Translations under genes and position numbers: made by a program
Notes under the pieces: generated by a model
Seen by the model: the letters and a program-made list of their open reading frames with translations, nothing else
Told to the model about the DNA's origin: nothing
The model's database searches: none
NCBI GenBank assembly: GCA_002725175.2
Contig: PBQX02000058.1
Location: 1 to 6,053 of the forward strand
Direction: 5' to 3'
Length of the DNA: 6,053 nt
Source: CACKLF01 sp002725175
Lineage (GTDB): Bacteria; Pseudomonadota; Alphaproteobacteria; Rhodobacterales; Rhodobacteraceae
Part shown: piece by piece, positions 1 through 5,725 of the stretch
How the letters are laid out: each line of letters opens with the position of its first letter
How positions within the stretch are numbered: position 1 is the first letter of the stretch

Positions 1-602
1 TTTTCTATAAAAGCTAGGCAGGCTAAAAGAGTTTCATTTAAATTATGCGGAGCCATATTGGTTGCCATTCCAACTGCTATTCCTGCAGAACCATTAACAA
101 GCATATTAGGTACTCTTGTTGGAAGGACTTCAGGCATTGTTTCCGTACCGTCATAATTCTCAACAAAATTTACAGTCTCTCTATCAAGATCTGCTAAAAG
201 TTCTTGAGAGATCTTTGCCATTCGAACTTCTGTATATCTCTGAGCAGCTGGTCCATCTCCATCCATCGAACCAAAATTTCCTTGTCCGTCTACCAATGGA
301 TATCTTAATGACCACCACTGTGCCATCCTTACAATGGTTTCATATGCAGCACTATCTCCATGAGGATGGTATTTACCAATAATGTCACCTACAATTCTTG
401 CTGACTTTTTGTGCGGTCTACCAAAATCATTATTCAAAACATGCATGGCGTATAAAGCACGCCTATGAACCGGTTTAAGACCATCTCTAGCATCAGGTAA
501 GGCCCTGCCTACTATTACGCTCATTGCGTAATCTAAATAGGATTGCTTCAGTTCCTTTTCTATATCTATTGGAACAATCTCTTTTGCAGTTATTTCGCCC
601 AT
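1..602 (-). CDS. gyrA: DNA gyrase subunit A, N-terminal 200 residues (runs off left edge)
   Basis: GyrA is the DNA-cleaving subunit of the A2B2 gyrase that introduces negative supercoils. Translated from ATG at 602-600, the frame stays open to the window edge and gives 200 residues of the winged-helix cleavage domain; a full GyrA is usually over 800 residues. Clear signatures are SYLDYAMSVIVGRALPDARD (21-40), GLKPVHRR (41-48), the quinolone-pocket helix HPHGDSAAYETIVRMAQ (79-95), LVDGQGNFGS (103-112) and the active-site tyrosine Y123 in QRYTEVR (codon 236-234). The usual quinolone-contact residues S84 (353-351) and E88 (341-339) are wild-type-like; numbering runs one above E. coli. Unusual for the family are W96-W97, where Pro-Phe is common, and Q121, where Met is usual. 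The start is supported by the normal GyrA N-terminal length and by GGAAA (613-609) six bases upstream. It is transcribed in the same direction as pntB but separated from it by a terminator. Identity is not in doubt. Confidence 0.97.
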   Translation of the reverse strand, partial: MGEITAKEIVPIDIEKELKQSYLDYAMSVIVGRALPDARDGLKPVHRRALYAMHVLNNDFGRPHKKSARIVGDIIGKYHPHGDSAAYETIVRMAQWWSLRYPLVDGQGNFGSMDGDGPAAQRYTEVRMAKISQELLADLDRETVNFVENYDGTETMPEVLPTRVPNMLVNGSAGIAVGMATNMAPHNLNETLLACLAFIE

Positions 603-629
603 ATTTTATTTCCGTATACTGATTTTAAA

Positions 630-645
630 GGCAGAAGACACTGCC
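630..645 (-). promoter_or_regulatory. Small hairpin in the gyrA 5' leader
   Basis: On the minus strand GGCAG, a six-base loop (TGTCTT) and CTGCC form a perfect 5-bp stem, extendable by one G-U pair, ending 27 bases before the gyrA ATG and followed by TTTAAAAT. It could affect gyrA mRNA stability, or act as a weak terminator or attenuator, since a short U run follows. It may also be chance in a short AT-rich spacer. I found no convincing -35/-10 pair in 603-760. TAAAAT boxes occur on the minus strand at 710-705 and 627-622, without a good -35 at the right distance. Confidence 0.28.
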
Positions 646-741
646 CATTCTCTTAAGAAATTAGAGTAATTTTTTTGTAATTTTCTAAGTATCAAGTTGG
701 TAAGATTTTACCATATTTTGGCTAAAAAAACTTCGTAAAAA

Positions 742-768
742 TCTACAAAAATAAGGCTATTTAGCCTT
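742..768 (-). terminator. Rho-independent terminator of the pnt operon
   Basis: Read on the minus strand, AAGGCT (768-763), loop AAAT and AGCCTT (758-753) form a perfect 6-bp hairpin followed at once by ATTTTTGT, a classic intrinsic terminator. The pntB stop codon (TAA, 763-761) lies inside the structure, across the 3' end of the first stem arm and the loop. It should end pntAA-pntAB-pntB transcription before gyrA, about 150 bases downstream on the same strand. The stem is short, so termination may be partial and some readthrough into gyrA is possible. Confidence 0.7.
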
Positions 769-2146
769 TAAATTCAGATACTAGAGTTGATACAGTTTCC
801 TTAGCATCTCCAAAGAGCATTCTCGTATTGGATTTGAAAAAAAGTGGGTTTTGAATGCCAGCAAACCCCGAAGCCATGGAACGTTTTAAAACAAAAACTG
901 TTTTGGAATTATCGACTTCAATAATAGGCATACCATAAATAGGACTGCTTTCATTCTCTTTTGCGTCAGGATTAACAACGTCATTTGCCCCTATAACCAT
1001 ACAGACATCAACTGTTTCCATAATTGGATTAACGTCTTCTGGCTCTACAAGAACATCATAAGAAACGTTTGCTTCGGCCAATAAAACATTCATATGACCA
1101 GGCATCCTTCCTGCCACTGGGTGAATGGCGTACTTAACTTCAGCTCCATTTGCTTCAAGCAACTCTCCTAACTCTCTTACAGCATGTTGAGCTTGAGCTA
1201 CTGCCATTCCATATCCTGGAACAATTAAAACTGACGAAGCAGCTTCTAAAATTAGATAAGCGTCTTGAGCACTGATAGGGCTGACTTCACCTTGCTCTTC
1301 ACTTCCTTCAGAATTTGAATCAGATACAGCTCCAAATCCACTAAACAGAACATTAGCCAGGGATCTGTTCATGGCTTTACACATGATGTTGGTAAGAATA
1401 AGTCCGCTTGCTCCAACAAGAGCTCCTGCAACAATTAATACATTGTTTGTAATAACAAACCCCGCTGCACAAGCTGCTAATCCTGAAAAGCTATTTAATA
1501 AAGCTATCACAACAGGCATGTCAGCTCCTCCAATAGGAATAACAAAAAGAATTCCTAAAATAAAAGCTAAGCTAATTAATAGAAGAAGCGTCTCATTAGG
1601 GCTTATTATTCCTTGCACAAATAGCATGTTGACCCCAACAAACAAGATAGCTAAAAGAAGTAAACCATTAACAAATTGTTGACCTTTATAAAGGAAAGGC
1701 TTACCAGAGATAACTTCAGAAAGTTTACCGTAAGCAATTAGACTACCTGTAAATGTAAGACCTCCAATCAATACCGTAAGATAAATGGCCCCCATGAGAG
1801 CCGGATTGTCTAAAGGACTTACCACGTACTCAGCTGAACCTACTAGTAAACTTGCTATACCACCAAATCCGTTAAAGATAGCCACCATTTCTGGCATCGA
1901 AGTCATTTGAACTTTAGTCGCGGCAAAATAACCTACTATGCTTCCAGCAAGTAAGGCGCCAGCAATAAACCTATAATCAATAATATTTTGATCCAATAAA
2001 GTAATCACTACCGCTAACAACATGCCTGAAGCTGATAATAAATTACCTTGTCTAGCTGTATCAGGAGAACCTAGCATTTTTAAACCTACTATGAACAAAA
2101 TAGAGGCAGCTATATAAGTTAGATTTACTAGTATTGAAATGTCCAT
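761..2146 (-). CDS. pntB: NAD(P) transhydrogenase subunit beta (PntB)
   Basis: PntB is the membrane and NADP(H)-binding subunit of the transhydrogenase that uses the proton gradient to reduce NADP+ with NADH. The 461 residues match the usual length (E. coli about 462). Residues 1 to about 265 are a run of hydrophobic helices (domain II), including MPEMVAIFNGFGG (84-96), IPIGGADMPVVIALLNS (203-219) and MCKAMNRS (255-262). An acidic linker (about 275-290) leads to domain III, with the NADP-binding GYGMAVAQAQ (311-320), IGANDVVNPDA (385-395), KRSMASGFAGIQNPLF (421-436) and GDAK (446-449). Conserved D209 and N218 match E. coli D213 and N222. The proton-pathway His91 of E. coli is N92 here, a natural variant as far as I recall. 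The ATG overlaps the pntAB stop as TAATG, implying translational coupling, with a purine-rich AAGAAG upstream. It is the last gene of the operon. Confidence 0.98.
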   Translation of the reverse strand: MDISILVNLTYIAASILFIVGLKMLGSPDTARQGNLLSASGMLLAVVITLLDQNIIDYRFIAGALLAGSIVGYFAATKVQMTSMPEMVAIFNGFGGIASLLVGSAEYVVSPLDNPALMGAIYLTVLIGGLTFTGSLIAYGKLSEVISGKPFLYKGQQFVNGLLLLAILFVGVNMLFVQGIISPNETLLLLISLAFILGILFVIPIGGADMPVVIALLNSFSGLAACAAGFVITNNVLIVAGALVGASGLILTNIMCKAMNRSLANVLFSGFGAVSDSNSEGSEEQGEVSPISAQDAYLILEAASSVLIVPGYGMAVAQAQHAVRELGELLEANGAEVKYAIHPVAGRMPGHMNVLLAEANVSYDVLVEPEDVNPIMETVDVCMVIGANDVVNPDAKENESSPIYGMPIIEVDNSKTVFVLKRSMASGFAGIQNPLFFKSNTRMLFGDAKETVSTLVSEFKG

Positions 2147-2424
2147 TATTTCTTCTTAAACATGCTAAGCATTCTGTTTGTAACCAGGTAACCGCCTACA
2201 ACATTAATAGAAGCAAAAAAAACAGCAGATGTGCCTAAAATAATTGTGATTATTTCAGAAGATCCTGAAGACAGGATGGCCCCTACAAGAGTTATACCTG
2301 ATATTGCATTAGCTCCAGACATAAGAGGTGTATGTAAAGTTGAAGGCACCTTGGTTATTAGCTCAACTCCTAAGAAAATAGATAAAACTAAAATAAAGAC
2401 CAGTAAGATTATTTGGCTTTCCAC
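2146..2424 (-). CDS. pntAB: NAD(P) transhydrogenase small membrane subunit (PntAB, alpha-2)
   Basis: This 92-residue protein is the short membrane part of the alpha subunit, present as a separate chain in the three-subunit transhydrogenases (as in Rhodospirillum rubrum) and fused to the C-terminus of PntA in E. coli. About three hydrophobic segments are visible (roughly 5-24, 37-55 and 58-82). Between the first two is the family motif VPSTLHTPLMSGANAISGI (26-44), and a basic end, MFKKK, follows the third. The start is GTG (2424-2422): the first in-frame ATG would be M35, inside the motif, and an AGGA lies seven bases upstream of the GTG within the end of pntAA. It follows pntAA after 2 bases and overlaps pntB by one base (TAATG). 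It assembles with PntB to form the proton channel. Confidence 0.95.
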   Translation of the reverse strand: MESQIILLVFILVLSIFLGVELITKVPSTLHTPLMSGANAISGITLVGAILSSGSSEIITIILGTSAVFFASINVVGGYLVTNRMLSMFKKK

Positions 2425-2426
2425 GA

Positions 2427-3554
2427 TTACATCCTATCCTTCACTAAATCATTAACAATTTTTCCTTCATGCGTTATCACGCAACCCTTTAGAACGTCAT
2501 CAGTTAGGTCAAAATTAAGAATCTTATTTTCCACGTCCCAATATTCTTCAATCATATTAAATAAATTAGCTCCGTAAACTTGAGAAGCGTCTTTAGCTAC
2601 TTCTCCAGGTAAATTGGACATTCCAATTATAGTAACGCCATTTTCAAAAACATATTCATCAACCTTTGATCCTTCCACATTTCCTCCAGTGGATACTGCC
2701 ATATCAACAATTACGCTACCCGGCTGCATGGCTTGAACCATTTCNTTAGTAACAATCCTTGGNGCNGGTCTACCAAANACTTGTGCTGTNGTTATTACGA
2801 CATCGGATTGNGANCAAATCTTTTTCATNCCTTCTTGCTGCATCTTAATTTGTTCTTCNGTAAGCTCTTTAGCATATCCTTGGTCAGTTTCTTCAGTCTC
2901 NCCTATATCAATCTTTACGAATTTAGCCCCCAACGANTTAACNTGTTCTTCAACAACTGGNCTTGTATCAAAAGCNTCTACTCTNGCGCCAAGTCTTTTG
3001 GCAGTTGCAATGGCCTGCAGCCCAGCAACNCCTACTCCTATTACAAAAACCCTTGAAGGGGAGATGGTTCCTGCGGCGGTCATCATCATAGGAAAGGATT
3101 TATTGATAGTTCGAGAAGCTTCTACGACAGCCGCATATCCAGCTAAATTTGCTTGAGAGCTCAGAGCATCCATCTTTTGAGCTCTAGTTATTCTTGGAAC
3201 TAATTCCATGCTGATTGCACTTACTTCTTGGTTTGCAAATTCCTTTACCAGATCTGCTTCATTAAAAGGATCTAAGAAACTTATATGAATACTTTTCTTT
3301 TTTAACTTAGCTATTTCTTCTTTGTCTGGCTTATTTATTCTGCAAACTATGTCAGCAGAATTGAAGGCGGTCTCTCTAGAATCTGATGTTATCGCCCCTA
3401 CTTCAGAATAAAGGTCATCATCAATAAAAATTGAAGACCCTAAACCTTCTTCTATAACAACCTCTAACCCTAAATCGACAAACTTCTTTGCCACTTCAGG
3501 TAAAATGGTAGCGCGGATTTCTTGATCCTCTTCTTTGGGAAAGAATATTTGCAT
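2427..3554 (-). CDS. pntAA: NAD(P) transhydrogenase subunit alpha, NAD-binding part (PntAA)
   Basis: This is the soluble domain I subunit that binds NAD(H) and passes hydride to NADP on PntB. The 375 residues match the split-alpha form. The alanine-dehydrogenase-like N-terminal half ends in VPRITRAQKMDALSSQANLA (119-138), whose R124, Q126, D129 and S132/S133 correspond to nucleotide-site residues. Next come the Rossmann glycine motif GVGVAG (173-178), AFDTRP (194-199), the mobile-loop GYAKE (226-230) and PGSVIVDMA (278-286). Sixteen codons contain an N at the wobble base. Ten still specify one residue (for example G175 and A190). Six are two-fold and resolve by family as E/D193, R198, Q204, K206, C247 and K270. 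There is no frameshift and the reading frame is intact. It is the first gene of the operon; its ATG lies 58 bp from divergent ubiG. Having pntAB as a separate downstream gene is normal for this type, not a break. Confidence 0.97.
   Translation of the reverse strand: MQIFFPKEEDQEIRATILPEVAKKFVDLGLEVVIEEGLGSSIFIDDDLYSEVGAITSDSRETAFNSADIVCRINKPDKEEIAKLKKKSIHISFLDPFNEADLVKEFANQEVSAISMELVPRITRAQKMDALSSQANLAGYAAVVEASRTINKSFPMMMTAAGTISPSRVFVIGVXVAGLQAIATAKRLGXRVXAFDTXPVVEEXVXSLGAKFVKIDIXETEETDQGYAKELXEEQIKMQQEXMKKIXXQSDVVIXTAQXFGRXXPRIVTXEMVQAMQPGSVIVDMAVSTGGNVEGSKVDEYVFENGVTIIGMSNLPGEVAKDASQVYGANLFNMIEEYWDVENKILNFDLTDDVLKGCVITHEGKIVNDLVKDRM
2745..3030. other. Patch of 16 ambiguous bases, all at codon position 3
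   Basis: N calls occur at 2745, 2763, 2766, 2778, 2790, 2811, 2814, 2829, 2859, 2901, 2937, 2943, 2961, 2976, 2985 and 3030, and nowhere else in the window. Every position is a multiple of three, which in pntAA (first base 3554, minus strand) is always the third codon base. Ten are in four-fold degenerate codons (Gly, Ala, Thr, Ser, Val, Pro) and six in two-fold codons. This looks like variant bases between co-assembled strains being masked, not random miscalls. Confidence 0.95.
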
Positions 3555-3612
3555 TATTAAGTTTTATTTGGGACTCTGAGTTCTTAAACAAGTTTAATAA
3601 AAAACGCTAACA
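3555..3612. promoter_or_regulatory. Divergent promoter region between the pnt operon and ubiG operon
   Basis: Only 58 bp separate the pntAA ATG (3554, leftward) from the ubiG ATG (3613, rightward), so both operons must be driven from here or from within the neighbouring coding starts. The segment is AT-rich but I see no strong sigma-70 pair. The best rightward candidate is TTGGGA (3568-3573) with TTTAAT (3593-3598), whose 19-base spacing is too long. The best leftward one is TTGTTA followed after 17 bases by a poor TGTTTA. The promoter role follows from gene orientation; the exact boxes are uncertain. Neither start has a strong Shine-Dalgarno sequence. Confidence 0.55.
3571..3597. promoter_or_regulatory. 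Two abutting palindromes, candidate operators
   Basis: The first, GGACTCTGAGTTC (3571-3583), is a 13-base inverted repeat around a central T with one G/T mismatch. It is followed without a gap by TTAAACAAGTTTAA (3584-3597), a perfect 6+6 inverted repeat around AA. Together they fill the middle of the divergent spacer, where a dimeric regulator could control both operons. No regulator can be named from the sequence. The second is AT-rich, so chance is a real alternative. Confidence 0.32.
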
Positions 3613-4317
3613 ATGAACATAAAAAATTTAGATCCTGAAGAGATTAAAAAATTTAACGATATTGCTGAAAAGTGGTGGGACCTTGAGGGTGATTTCAAAC
3701 CGCTCCACCAGATTAACCCATTAAGACTGAATTTTATTAAAGAGAGAACTAGTCTTAAAGGGAAGAAAGTTTTAGATATTGGTTGTGGAGGTGGAATATT
3801 AACGGAAGCACTTAGTGAAGCTGGAGCAGAAGTTATAGGAATAGATGCCTCACCTCAAACCATAGGCGTGGCAAGGTCTCATGCCAATTCGGTAAAGAGC
3901 AAAGCAACTTATTTGGAATCAACTGTGGAAGACTTTATATCGAAGAATCAGAATGATTCATTTGATGTAATTACTTGTTTAGAGATGCTCGAACACGTCC
4001 CAGCTCCCGATAAAATCATTGAAAGTTGTTGTGCTTTATTAAAAGATAAAGGCGATATCTTTTTATCAACAATAAACAGAAACCCAAGATCTTATTTATT
4101 TGCGGTAATAGGTGCGGAATACATATTAAACTTATTGCCGAAAGGCACTCATGAATATTCAAAATTTATCAAACCTTCAGAGCTGGCTGGCTGGATCAGA
4201 GATTCTGGATTAACCCTTAAAGAAACCACTGGTTTAAGCTACAACCCTATAACTGACCATTACTGGCTTGGAAAGGATATACAAGTTAATTACATGGTTC
4301 ACGCAAGCAAAGAGTAA
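3613..4317 (+). CDS. ubiG: Ubiquinone biosynthesis O-methyltransferase UbiG
   Basis: UbiG is the SAM-dependent methyltransferase that performs both O-methylations of the ubiquinone ring, at the inner face of the membrane. The 234 residues match the family (E. coli 240). Family marks in order are FNDIAEKWWDLEGDFKPLHQ (14-33), the SAM-binding motif I VLDIGCGGGILT (53-64), acidic D78 ending strand 2 (VIGID), and CLEMLEHVP (122-130), whose E124, E127 and H128 match the metal-binding trio known for UbiG/Coq3. These are followed by STINRNPRSY (152-161) and a hydrophobic stretch up to KGTHEYSKFIKPSEL (177-191), the region tied to membrane lipid binding in this family. It heads an operon with mupP and yciK; the next start is 2 bases after its stop. 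The ATG gives the normal N-terminus, although the upstream Shine-Dalgarno is weak. It lies divergent to pnt. Confidence 0.97.
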   Translation: MNIKNLDPEEIKKFNDIAEKWWDLEGDFKPLHQINPLRLNFIKERTSLKGKKVLDIGCGGGILTEALSEAGAEVIGIDASPQTIGVARSHANSVKSKATYLESTVEDFISKNQNDSFDVITCLEMLEHVPAPDKIIESCCALLKDKGDIFLSTINRNPRSYLFAVIGAEYILNLLPKGTHEYSKFIKPSELAGWIRDSGLTLKETTGLSYNPITDHYWLGKDIQVNYMVHASKE

Positions 4318-4319
4318 GA

Positions 4320-4982
4320 GTGGAAGAAATTCAATTATACGCTTTTGATTTAGATGGAACTTTGCTAGACACTGCACCTGATTTCTTCTATGCAGTTAAT
4401 AAGCTAAGGGAAAATAATGGATTGGAATCTGGAGATTTCTCTGAAGTCAGATCGAGAGTTTCTCAAGGTGCGGCTAGCCTTGCTTGTTATTCCTTAAACT
4501 TGGACGAAAATCAAGAGGAAGAAATTGAAAAGGCTAGACTTGAATTACTGGAAATCTATGAAAAGTGTTGCTTAGGCGCAAATCTCTTTGACGGAATGAG
4601 TGAAGTACTTTTTAACCTTAAAGACAAAAATAAGAATTGGGGAATCGTAACTAACAAACCAAGAAAGTTTGCTGAGCCCATTGTGAATGAAAAATTTTCT
4701 CGTATTAATCCTGATTTCTTGATTTGCCCAGATGATGTTGGGGAAAGGAAACCTAGTCCTAAAGGTTTAGAATTGGCCTGTGAATTAACAAATGTTTCAT
4801 CAAAAAATTCCATATACGTAGGCGATCATCTAATTGATATAACTTCAGGCAAATCTGCGAAAATGAGAACAGTAGCAGCAGCCTATGGATATATACCTAA
4901 AGACGATACTGCTTCAGACTGGGGTGCAGATTTCATAATTAATCACCCTCTAGAAATAAATAAAATTATAGAGAGCCATTAA
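4320..4982 (+). CDS. mupP: HAD-IA phosphatase, MupP/Gph-like (probable N-acetylmuramic acid 6-phosphate phosphatase)
   Basis: This is a haloacid-dehalogenase-type phosphatase of 220 residues. Core motifs are FDLDGTLLDT (9-18; nucleophile D10, acid/base D12), a helical cap (about 20-90), motif II VTNKP (110-114; T111), K144 in RKPSP, and motif IV VGDHLID (167-173; D169, D173). Automatic annotation would say phosphoglycolate phosphatase (Gph). The WGADFIINHPLEI end (201-213), TNKPRKFAEPI (111-121) and LICPDDV (134-140) match my recollection of Pseudomonas MupP. So does the order ubiG-mupP-yciK. MupP dephosphorylates MurNAc-6-phosphate in the AmgK/MurU cell-wall recycling route. The start is GTG: the next in-frame ATG is M93, past the catalytic motif. 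It begins 2 bases after the ubiG stop and ends 2 bases before yciK. The fold is certain; MupP versus Gph specificity is inferred. Confidence 0.88.
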   Translation: MEEIQLYAFDLDGTLLDTAPDFFYAVNKLRENNGLESGDFSEVRSRVSQGAASLACYSLNLDENQEEEIEKARLELLEIYEKCCLGANLFDGMSEVLFNLKDKNKNWGIVTNKPRKFAEPIVNEKFSRINPDFLICPDDVGERKPSPKGLELACELTNVSSKNSIYVGDHLIDITSGKSAKMRTVAAAYGYIPKDDTASDWGADFIINHPLEINKIIESH

Positions 4983-4984
4983 TC

Positions 4985-5725
4985 ATGAATGATTTCGAAC
5001 CTTCTAAGGATTGTTTGAAAGATAAAACAATTCTAATTACTGGAGCGGGTTCAGGAATTGGAAGAGCTGCAGCAAAAACATTATCCCAATTTGGTGCTCA
5101 GCTAATACTCTTAAGTAAAGATACGGGAAAACTAGAAAGTCTTTATGAAGAGGTTGTTCAGCAAGACTTCAAAGAACCTTTAATTCATCCTATGGATTTT
5201 GAAAGTGCTCAAGAAGAGGAATATCTAAACGTGAAGGAAGCCATTCTAGATAAGTTTGGTAAATTAGATGGCCTTATAAACAACGCAGGGGTTTTAGGTG
5301 AAAAAAAGCCTCTTGAACAATACCAATATTCTATTTGGAAAAAGGTACTGAACGTGAATCTGGATTCGGCTTTTCTTCTTACAAAAACCTTATTGCCTTT
5401 ATTAAATCATTCTGAGCTAGGCTCTGTGGTGTTTACTTCTTCCGGTGTAGGAAAAAAAGGAAGAGCTTATTGGGGCGCATATGCAATTAGTAAATTTGCC
5501 ACTGAAGGAATGATGGAGGTTTTTGCTGATGAGTTAGAAAACACCAGCAAAATAAGGGTTAATTGCATTAATCCTGGCGCAGTAAGAACAAAAATGAGAG
5601 AGGAAGCGTACCCAGCTGAAGACCCAGAAACAAACCCTCTACCTAAGGAAATAATGAACTTGTATGTTTACCTTATGTGTGATGCGAGCAAAGATATAAA
5701 TGGTCAATCTATAAATGCTCAATAA
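4985..5725 (+). CDS. yciK: YciK-type short-chain dehydrogenase/reductase
   Basis: This is a cytoplasmic NAD(P)-dependent oxidoreductase of the classical SDR family; the physiological substrate of YciK is not known to me. The 246 residues (E. coli YciK about 252) contain the cofactor motif TGAGSGIG (19-26), NNAG (99-102), N123 in LNVNLD, catalytic serine in FTSSGVG (150-156), Y166 and K170 in YAISK, and NPGAVRT (196-202). YciK-specific stretches include KKGRAYWGAYAISKFATEGM (157-176) and RVNCINPGAVRTKM (191-204), which closely follow the E. coli sequence. The C-terminus stops at GQSINAQ, lacking the short tail that E. coli carries after its DAQ. The ATG lies 2 bases after the mupP stop with only a weak GAGAG upstream, so translation is probably coupled. 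It is the last gene of the ubiG operon and overlaps the convergent rluB by 17 bases. Confidence 0.95.
   Translation: MNDFEPSKDCLKDKTILITGAGSGIGRAAAKTLSQFGAQLILLSKDTGKLESLYEEVVQQDFKEPLIHPMDFESAQEEEYLNVKEAILDKFGKLDGLINNAGVLGEKKPLEQYQYSIWKKVLNVNLDSAFLLTKTLLPLLNHSELGSVVFTSSGVGKKGRAYWGAYAISKFATEGMMEVFADELENTSKIRVNCINPGAVRTKMREEAYPAEDPETNPLPKEIMNLYVYLMCDASKDINGQSINAQ

Noticed and set aside
339..353. Possible quinolone-resistance change in GyrA (E88 where E. coli has Asp)
   Set aside because: Ser is kept at the main resistance site, and Glu is a natural residue at this position in other wild-type gyrases; no resistance claim is justified.
116..382. Open frame on the plus strand opposite gyrA
   Set aside because: The minus strand encodes highly conserved GyrA through this stretch, and the plus-strand product shows no recognisable motif; it is an antisense shadow.
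699..712. Short inverted repeat GGTAA-GATT-TTACC in the gyrA upstream region
   Set aside because: The stem is only 5 bp and AT-rich, with no U run on the gyrA strand and no clear promoter around it; chance is likely.
1371..1682. Open plus-strand frame opposite pntB
   Set aside because: It overlaps the conserved membrane domain of PntB and its translation has no family features or ribosome-binding site that I can see.
2424..2430. pntAA/pntAB boundary read as a frameshift that split a fused PntA
   Set aside because: The small subunit has its own GTG start with a good Shine-Dalgarno, both parts have the lengths of the known three-subunit form, and the arrangement is common outside enterobacteria.
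2231..2455. Open plus-strand frame opposite pntAB and the pntAA end
   Set aside because: It spans the junction of two well-supported genes in antisense; no independent evidence of coding.
2733..3056. Open plus-strand frame across the N-containing patch
   Set aside because: It is opposite pntAA, and the N positions follow the wobble pattern of pntAA, not of this frame.
4556..4813. Open minus-strand frame inside the MupP-like gene
   Set aside because: It is antisense to the catalytic motifs of the phosphatase; there is no recognisable product.
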